Shown: positions 59,433 to 64,000 of the stretch, piece by piece
Layout: every line of letters starts with the position of its first letter
Position numbering within the stretch: position 1 is the stretch's first letter
Source: DATAGF01 sp963835685
GTDB taxonomy: Bacteria; Actinomycetota; Thermoleophilia; Miltoncostaeales; Miltoncostaeaceae
DNA length: 64,000 nt
Direction of reading: 5' to 3'
NCBI GenBank assembly: GCA_963835685.1
Contig: CAWIGI010000004.1
Span: 186,001 to 250,000, forward strand
Notes under the pieces: model-generated
What the model was told of the DNA's origin: nothing
Seen by the model: only the letters and a program-made list of their open reading frames with translations
The model's database searches: none
Translations under genes and position numbers: made by a program

Positions 59433-60584
59433 GTGAGGGTGCGTCTCGTGAGCGGCGCCGCGGAGCCCGTGGGCGGGGTCGTGCACGCGCTGGGGCTGGC
59501 GGACGGCCTCCAGGCGCTGGGCCACGACGCCGAGGTCTGGGCCCCGGCGGCGGCCCGCGCCGCCCTCGAGGGGGCCGAGCGCGCGCGCGTGCGCCCGGTG
59601 CCGGTCCCGGCGGGCGGCGTTGACGCCGAGGATCGCGCCCGCGTGGCCGTGGCCGCGCTGTCGGGCTCGCTCGCCGCCGGCGAGCGGGCGGACGTCGAGC
59701 ACGCCCAGGACGCGATCGCCGGGGCGGCGCTGCTGTGGTTGCGCGCCCAGCGGGGCGCCGGCGCGGTCGTGCGCACCGTGCACCACGTCAACGCCAGCGG
59801 CCTCCCGGGCCTCGACGAGACCGAGCGGGCGTCGATCCAGGGCGCCGACGCCTGCATCTGCCCCTCGGCCACCTGGGCCGAGCGCCTGCGCGCCGAGTAC
59901 GGGGTGCAGGCGACCGTCGTGCCCGGCGGCGTGGACGCGGCGCGCTTCGCGTCGCCGCTCAGCCGCGCCGAGGCCGGGGCGCGGTTCGGCTGGGGGGAGC
60001 GCCCGACGGTCCTCGCGCTCGGCGGGATCTCGCGGCGCAAGGGGAGCCGGGTGCTGCTGGAGGCCTTCGCGCGCGCCCGGGGCCGCCTCGGCGACGGCGG
60101 CCTGCTCGCGATCGCCGGACAGGACGGCGACCAGCAGGGCTATCTCGCGCGCTGGCGCGACGACGCCGCCCGGCTCGGGCTCGCGGTCGCCGGACCGCGG
60201 CCCGGGCGGGGGGAGCCGGTCGCGCTCCTGGGCGCCGTCGGGGCGCGCGACATGCCGGCCCTGTACCGCGCGGCGGACGTCCTCGCGTACCCCTCGACCC
60301 GCGAGGGGTTCGGCCTCGCCGTGCTCGAGGCGGCCATCTCCGGCGTCCCGGCGGTGGTCAGCGACCTGCCGGTTCTGCGCGAGACCCTCGCCGACGGCCG
60401 TGACTGCCTGATGGTGCCCGCCGGCCACTCGGCCCCGCTCGCCGACGCCCTGGTCCGCCTCGTCCGCGACGGCGGGCTCCGAGAGCGGCTGCTCGCCGGT
60501 GGCCGGGAGACCGCCGCCCGCTTCAGCTGGGCCGACGCCGCGGCGGCCCACCTCCGGGTCTACGAGGGGCTGCTGGCGCGCTGA
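59433..60584 (+). CDS. GT4-type glycosyltransferase (possibly of the MSMEG_0565 group)
   Basis: 383 residues from GTG 59,433. GT-B fold: GGVVHALGLADGLQALGHDA, VVRTVHHVNASGLPGLDE, CICPSATWAERLRAEYGVQA, TVVPGGVDAARFASPLSRAE, GGISRRKGSRVLLEAFARAR, and the donor-binding STREGFGLAVLEAAISGVPA (E-x7-E), then VVSDLPVLRETLADG. The N-terminal GGVVH block and HHV motif remind me of the mycobacterial MSMEG_0565 group, but I cannot verify this. It is convergent with the ArsA operon. Confidence 0.83.
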   Translation: MRVRLVSGAAEPVGGVVHALGLADGLQALGHDAEVWAPAAARAALEGAERARVRPVPVPAGGVDAEDRARVAVAALSGSLAAGERADVEHAQDAIAGAALLWLRAQRGAGAVVRTVHHVNASGLPGLDETERASIQGADACICPSATWAERLRAEYGVQATVVPGGVDAARFASPLSRAEAGARFGWGERPTVLALGGISRRKGSRVLLEAFARARGRLGDGGLLAIAGQDGDQQGYLARWRDDAARLGLAVAGPRPGRGEPVALLGAVGARDMPALYRAADVLAYPSTREGFGLAVLEAAISGVPAVVSDLPVLRETLADGRDCLMVPAGHSAPLADALVRLVRDGGLRERLLAGGRETAARFSWADAAAAHLRVYEGLLAR

Positions 60585-61687
60585 GCCGGTGCGGCGGGCC
60601 CGAGCGCGGCGGCGACCTCCGCGAGTCCCTCCAGCTCGACCGGCTCGCGCTCGAAGGCGGGCACCTCCGTGACCGGTGCCCCGTTGAGCGCCCCCGACAG
60701 CGCCTCCCGGGCGTCGAGGTCGCGGAGGCCCAGGATCTGCTGCTCCTCCAGCGTGGCGGCCGCCCTCGCCGCGAGCGAGGCGGGCTCGGCCGCGCCGGCC
60801 GCGGCCAGGGCCGGGACAAGCGCCTCCGGCCGGGCGAGCCCTCCGGGCGGCAGCGGGTGGACGCGGTTGAGCACGATGCCGGCCAGCGGGTAGCCGTCCT
60901 CCGACAGCCGGCGCCCGAGCGCCACCGCCTGCGTGAGGGCCTCGGCCTGCGGGGCCGTGACCACGACGAAGCCGGCGTAGGGCGACTTCAGCAGCGCCCG
61001 GACGGCCTTCGCGCGCTCCGCGAACCCGTCGTACATCCCGTCGAACGCGGCCAGGAAGTCGCTCAGGTCCCGCATCAGCTGGGCGCCGGTGAGGCGCTCG
61101 AGCACCGAGAAGACCGTGCTCGTGCCGGCCGCGATGACGCGCCGCCCGAAGCTCGCGCCGGGCACCGGGGGCCGCAGCAGCAGGCGGAGCGCCCGTCCCT
61201 CGATGAAACGCGTGATCCGCGCCGGCGCGTCCAGGAAGTCGAGCGCGTTCTGCGATGGGGGCGTGTCGAGGACGATGACGTCGTAGGAGCCCTCGTCGAC
61301 CAGCTCGTGCAGGCGCTCGACGGCCATGTAGTCCTGGGAGCCGGCCACGGCTCCCGACAGGTGCCGGTAGATGCGGTTGGCGAGGATGCGCTCGCGCGCC
61401 TCGGGACTCGGCGCCTCGCGGGCCACCAGGCGGTCGAACGTCGCCTTGGCGTCGAGCTGCAGCGCCCAGAGCTCACCGCCCGCCGCGGGCACCCGGTGCG
61501 GCTCGTCGGAGAGCCCTTCCAGCCCGAGGGCCGTGGCGAGCCGCCGGGCGGGGTCGATCGTCACGACCACGGTGCGCGCTCCGCCGAGCGCCAGCCCGAG
61601 GGCCAGGCCGGCCGAGATGGTCGTCTTGCCGACGCCGCCGGCGCCGCAGCAGACCACGAGCTGGCGCCCGCCCACGGCCTCGATCAC
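60560..61687 (-). CDS. ArsA/GET3-family ATPase, second of a pair
   Basis: 375 residues from GTG 61,687, which overlaps the stop of the first ArsA gene (GTGA). Deviant Walker A CCGAGGVGKTTISAGLALGL, VVVTIDPARRLATALGLEGL (switch region), DVIVLDTPPSQNALDFLDAP, and a C-terminal AGIVLNRVHPLPPGGLARPE. This is the actinobacterial ArsA-like pair (in Mycobacterium Rv3679-Rv3680), not an arsenite pump: no arsB and no Cys triad is seen. Confidence 0.87.
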   Translation of the reverse strand: MIEAVGGRQLVVCCGAGGVGKTTISAGLALGLALGGARTVVVTIDPARRLATALGLEGLSDEPHRVPAAGGELWALQLDAKATFDRLVAREAPSPEARERILANRIYRHLSGAVAGSQDYMAVERLHELVDEGSYDVIVLDTPPSQNALDFLDAPARITRFIEGRALRLLLRPPVPGASFGRRVIAAGTSTVFSVLERLTGAQLMRDLSDFLAAFDGMYDGFAERAKAVRALLKSPYAGFVVVTAPQAEALTQAVALGRRLSEDGYPLAGIVLNRVHPLPPGGLARPEALVPALAAAGAAEPASLAARAAATLEEQQILGLRDLDAREALSGALNGAPVTEVPAFEREPVELEGLAEVAAALGPAAPAQRASSPS

Positions 61688-62619
61688 GGGCGGCCGTTCC
61701 GGGAGACGCCGGCGGCCAGGCCCTCGGCGAGGTCCTCGACGGCACGCAGGTCGAAGCGCCGGCGGACCAGCTCCGGCAGCTCCATGACCGGGAGGGCCGT
61801 GCCATCGGCGAGCCGGCGGCGGTACTCGTCGTCCAAGCGCTGCTCGGCCAGGTGGCGCAGGCCGGCAAACGCGGCGCGCGAGGTCGGCCCGTCGGCGGTC
61901 GCGGCGAGGGCCGCGAGCGCCGGCCCCTCGTCGGGGCGGAACCGCGGGGCGCGAACGCCGTTCAGCACGGCGGCGGCGACCGGCATGCCCCGCTCGCGCA
62001 GGGCGGCGGCGGCCTCCACCGCCTCCGAGACGGCGAGCTCCTCGGGGCGGGCGACGATGGCGACGCCGGTGGCGGCGGGATGGGTCACGACCTCCTGGAT
62101 CCGCGCGGCCTGGTCGCGGATGGGCCCGCTCCCCGCGATCGCCTCGACGTTGCCGGCCGTCTCGAGCAGTGCGATGCCGTGGCCGGTGGCCGGGCAGTCG
62201 ACGAGCAGGTAGTCCCAGACGGGGCGCCGGTCCTCGTGAAGGGCCACGGCATGGTTCCAGACCACCCCCACGGTCACCAGCTCCTGCAGCCCGGGGGCGG
62301 CGGCGGCGAAGGTGTGGAACGCGCGGCTGCGCGTGAGGAGCTCCACGAGCGGCCGCATCCTGAGCTGGCCGGCGAGGTACTGCTCGATCGCGTGCTCGAC
62401 GTCGACCTGGACGCCGAACAGGTTGGGGGCCAGCTCGGCCGGGCTCGCGTGGCCCACGCTCGCCCCGGGGAAGAGGCGCGCCAGCCGGTCGTGGCCGGCC
62501 AGCTCGATGAGCAGCGTGCGCCGCCCGGCGCGGGCCACGGCGAGACCGAGCGCGGCGGCGACGGTGCTCTTCCCGACGCCGCCCTTGCCCAGGACGAAGC
62601 AGAGCCGTCGCTGCGACAG
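61684..62619 (-). CDS. ArsA/GET3-family ATPase, first of a pair (start unresolved)
   Basis: Walker A LCFVLGKGGVGKSTVAAALG, then LLIELAGHDRLARLFPGASV, DYLLVDCPATGHGIALLETA, GVAIVARPEELAVSEAVEAA and VLNGVRAPRFRPDEGPALAA. About 311 residues. The GTG at 62,538 would cut off the P-loop, so the true start must be upstream. The only candidate near the expected place is CTG 62,619. The two ArsA products probably work as a heterodimer. Confidence 0.8.
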   Translation of the reverse strand: MSQRRLCFVLGKGGVGKSTVAAALGLAVARAGRRTLLIELAGHDRLARLFPGASVGHASPAELAPNLFGVQVDVEHAIEQYLAGQLRMRPLVELLTRSRAFHTFAAAAPGLQELVTVGVVWNHAVALHEDRRPVWDYLLVDCPATGHGIALLETAGNVEAIAGSGPIRDQAARIQEVVTHPAATGVAIVARPEELAVSEAVEAAAALRERGMPVAAAVLNGVRAPRFRPDEGPALAALAATADGPTSRAAFAGLRHLAEQRLDDEYRRRLADGTALPVMELPELVRRRFDLRAVEDLAEGLAAGVSRNGRP

Positions 62620-62650
62620 CGGCGGCCCGGGCGGGTGCGTCGTGGGCGGG

Positions 62651-62851
62651 CTAGTGGTGATCGAGCGCGTCCAGGCGGCGCTGAAGGAAGACGAGCGCGT
62701 CGTCGAGGCCGGCCTCGCGGGCCACCGCGAGGGCCTCCTCGTAGCGCGAGCGCGCCCGTGTGATCCGCTCGTCCCCGGTGCGGTTCTTGAGCGTGTTGTC
62801 CCCCGACAGCAACAGCTGCCGGACGCGCCGGCGCGCCTCGTCCTCGCTCAC
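62651..62851 (-). CDS. 66-residue helical protein in the ArsA operon
   Basis: GTG 62,851 overlaps the stop of the gene upstream (GTGA). SEDEARRRVRQLLLSGDNTL, KNRTGDERITRARSRYEEAL, AVAREAGLDDALVFLQRRLD: three amphipathic helices like a half TPR. No family recognised. It is the second gene of the four-gene operon and ends about 30 bases before the ArsA pair. Confidence 0.65.
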   Translation of the reverse strand: MSEDEARRRVRQLLLSGDNTLKNRTGDERITRARSRYEEALAVAREAGLDDALVFLQRRLDALDHH

Positions 62852-63888
62852 CTCAGCTCCTCCTGCCCGTCCCGCCACGAGCTTAGCGCCCGCCCCTCGT
62901 CCGAGAAGGCGGCCAGCAGATCGGCCAGACGCTCGGCGCCCAGCGACGACGGGCAGGGCCGCCCGCGCGCGTCGGCGAGGTACAGGCGCGGCCGGATCGG
63001 CTCGACGCCGTCGAAGCGCCAGGTGCCCGGCTCGCGCTCGATCTCCTGGAGCTGGGGCAGCAGCGGCGCCAGGTCGACGCGCGGCGCGAGCGGGCGCGAC
63101 GCGTACTCGACCCAGGTCTCGTAGCGGTGGCGGACCACGAGGGTTCCGTCCGGCAGCGCGGTGAGGACCCGCATCCGCTCCGTGCGCGGGTGGACCGCCA
63201 TGTCGTGCAGGGGCCGCGGCGCGCGGACGATGGCCAGGTCGGCGCCGGGGCGGTCCTCGACGGCCGCCTCCCCCTCGTCGATCAGCGCGGCGTCGGCCTC
63301 CACCCGGGCCCACTCCCGCTCCCAGAGGAAGCGGTAGCGCTCCGGGTCGGCCAGCAGGCCGCCGACACGCGGCAGGATCGCCATGTAGAGGGCGCCCGCC
63401 GGGTCACGGCCGCCCGCACCTGCCAGGGCCCGGCCGACCTCCGGAAAGGGTGTCGTGGCGCGCTCCGCCATCGCCATCGCGGCGATCGCCGCACGCGCGG
63501 CCCACGGGTTCGTCCAGGTGCCGAAGTCGCCGGCCTCGGCCGCGGCGATCGCCAGGCCGCGCTCGGGGGCGGTCACGGCGGGGCGCTCGAGCAGCATCCA
63601 GATCCCGAAGAGCCCGTCCTCGTCGTAATGGTTGTTCGTGATGGCGGCCACCGCCGGGCCGGCCGCCCCCGCGCGAAGGTAGCGATCGACGATCAGGGCG
63701 CTCGTGTCGGCCGCAAGGGCGGCCGGCGTGCCGGCGTCGGGCCAGTGCGAGAGCGACAGCACGGTGCCCGGCAGGCGCGCGCCGTTGACGACGACGTGCG
63801 GCGCGCCGCCGAGGTCGTCCGCGGGGACGAACGCGGCGCCGTCGGCGACCCGCGGGAGCGTGTCGCGGTCGATGAGGGGGGCGGCCAT
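62848..63888 (-). CDS. uncharacterised protein (346 residues) at the head of the ArsA operon
   Basis: ATG 63,888 with TATCCT 9 bases before it. The N-terminal part has a VVVNGARLPGTVLSLSHWPD block and NNHYDEDGLFGIWMLLERPA, repeated-His/Asp residues that might bind metal. The C-terminus (LHDMAVHPRTERMRVLTALP, RHRYETWVEYASRPLAPRVD) is beta-rich. It is a conserved-looking soluble protein with no signal peptide. I think of a DUF6687-like family, but cannot confirm it. Frame intact. Confidence 0.6.
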   Translation of the reverse strand: MAAPLIDRDTLPRVADGAAFVPADDLGGAPHVVVNGARLPGTVLSLSHWPDAGTPAALAADTSALIVDRYLRAGAAGPAVAAITNNHYDEDGLFGIWMLLERPAVTAPERGLAIAAAEAGDFGTWTNPWAARAAIAAMAMAERATTPFPEVGRALAGAGGRDPAGALYMAILPRVGGLLADPERYRFLWEREWARVEADAALIDEGEAAVEDRPGADLAIVRAPRPLHDMAVHPRTERMRVLTALPDGTLVVRHRYETWVEYASRPLAPRVDLAPLLPQLQEIEREPGTWRFDGVEPIRPRLYLADARGRPCPSSLGAERLADLLAAFSDEGRALSSWRDGQEELR

Positions 63889-63926
63889 CGACCCCCGAGG
63901 ATAGCCGGGGCTGCGATACTGGCCCC

Positions 63927-64000
63927 GTGGACTTCATCGCCGACAACGCCGTCGCCCTGTCGGCCATCCTCCTCGGCGTCGTGGTGCTCGTCGCCCTCGC
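63927..64000 (+). CDS. start of a membrane protein, cut by the window end
   Basis: GTG 63,927, then DFIADNAVALSAILLGVVVL: an N-terminal membrane helix. GATACT ends 6 bases before the GTG, a possible leaderless promoter. Nothing more can be said from 24 residues. Confidence 0.5.
   Translation, partial: MDFIADNAVALSAILLGVVVLVAL

Noticed and set aside
60560..62619. Arsenite pump ATPase ArsA
   Set aside because: No arsB/acr3, arsD or metal-binding Cys set; the paired arrangement fits the actinobacterial GET3-like family.

Overview
The window is very GC-rich, densely packed DNA from an actinobacterium. Supporting signs are GTG starts, many 4-base ATGA/GTGA stop-start overlaps, ArsR/CsoR/HxlR/LuxR regulators, an F420-type LLM oxidoreductase, a paired ArsA-like ATPase operon, and a 2-oxoglutarate dehydrogenase whose E2 and E1 parts are one chain. 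A deep-branching class such as Thermoleophilia (Solirubrobacterales-like) would fit, but this is an inference from gene content, not a phylogeny.

Layout. 0-5.2 kb: end of an aldehyde dehydrogenase, then two tandem copies of a secreted vWA / SpaA-like / DUF11 surface protein, both broken by frameshifts. 5.2-13.3 kb: clpS coupled to a benzoylformate-decarboxylase-like enzyme, CapA, a membrane molybdopterin oxidoreductase, two ArsR-controlled units (a DHA2 exporter; arsR-AHSA1-VOC). 12.6-19.0 kb (minus strand): a central-metabolism operon of fused 2-oxoglutarate dehydrogenase E2-E1, dihydrolipoyl dehydrogenase and a lipoate ligase-like protein. 19.2-19.6 kb: hairpin-rich tandem repeat of about 133 bp. 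19.6-31 kb: small conserved protein, extradiol-dioxygenase-like VOC protein, secreted YVTN/diheme cytochrome protein, DUF4389 protein, divergent copA/csoR, and an MFS-ABC-ABC-hydrolase operon. 31-43 kb: LuxR regulators, cupin, NmrA-like protein with an ECF sigma factor, a large ATPase-LuxR regulator, a DHA2 exporter, and a micro-operon with a tiny DnaJ-type zinc protein and a PAP2 enzyme. 43.4-54.6 kb: a gene graveyard with an integrase remnant, broken LLM, amine oxidase, methyltransferase, AHSA1 and secreted genes and a dispersed repeat, mixed with some intact genes. 54.6-64 kb: initiator tRNA-fMet, MOSC protein, primary sigma factor, TPR protein, HxlR regulator, methyltransferase, glycosyltransferase and a tightly coupled ArsA-pair operon.

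Reading frames. Many conserved genes (clpS, lpdA, copA, DUF4389, LuxR-ATPase, MOSC, DUF2294) carry one single-base indel or a compensating pair. These look more like assembly errors than decay; in the 0.6-5.2 kb and 43-53 kb regions the damage is heavier and real decay is likely for at least part of it.

Regulation. Several genes have a TANNNT -10 box only 6-9 bases before the start codon, suggesting leaderless mRNAs alongside Shine-Dalgarno genes. A perfect actinobacterial LexA-box-like palindrome sits just downstream of the primary sigma factor promoter. Plausible operators are visible for both ArsR proteins, for CsoR, and as CTAGGG dyads around the LuxR-ATPase cluster.
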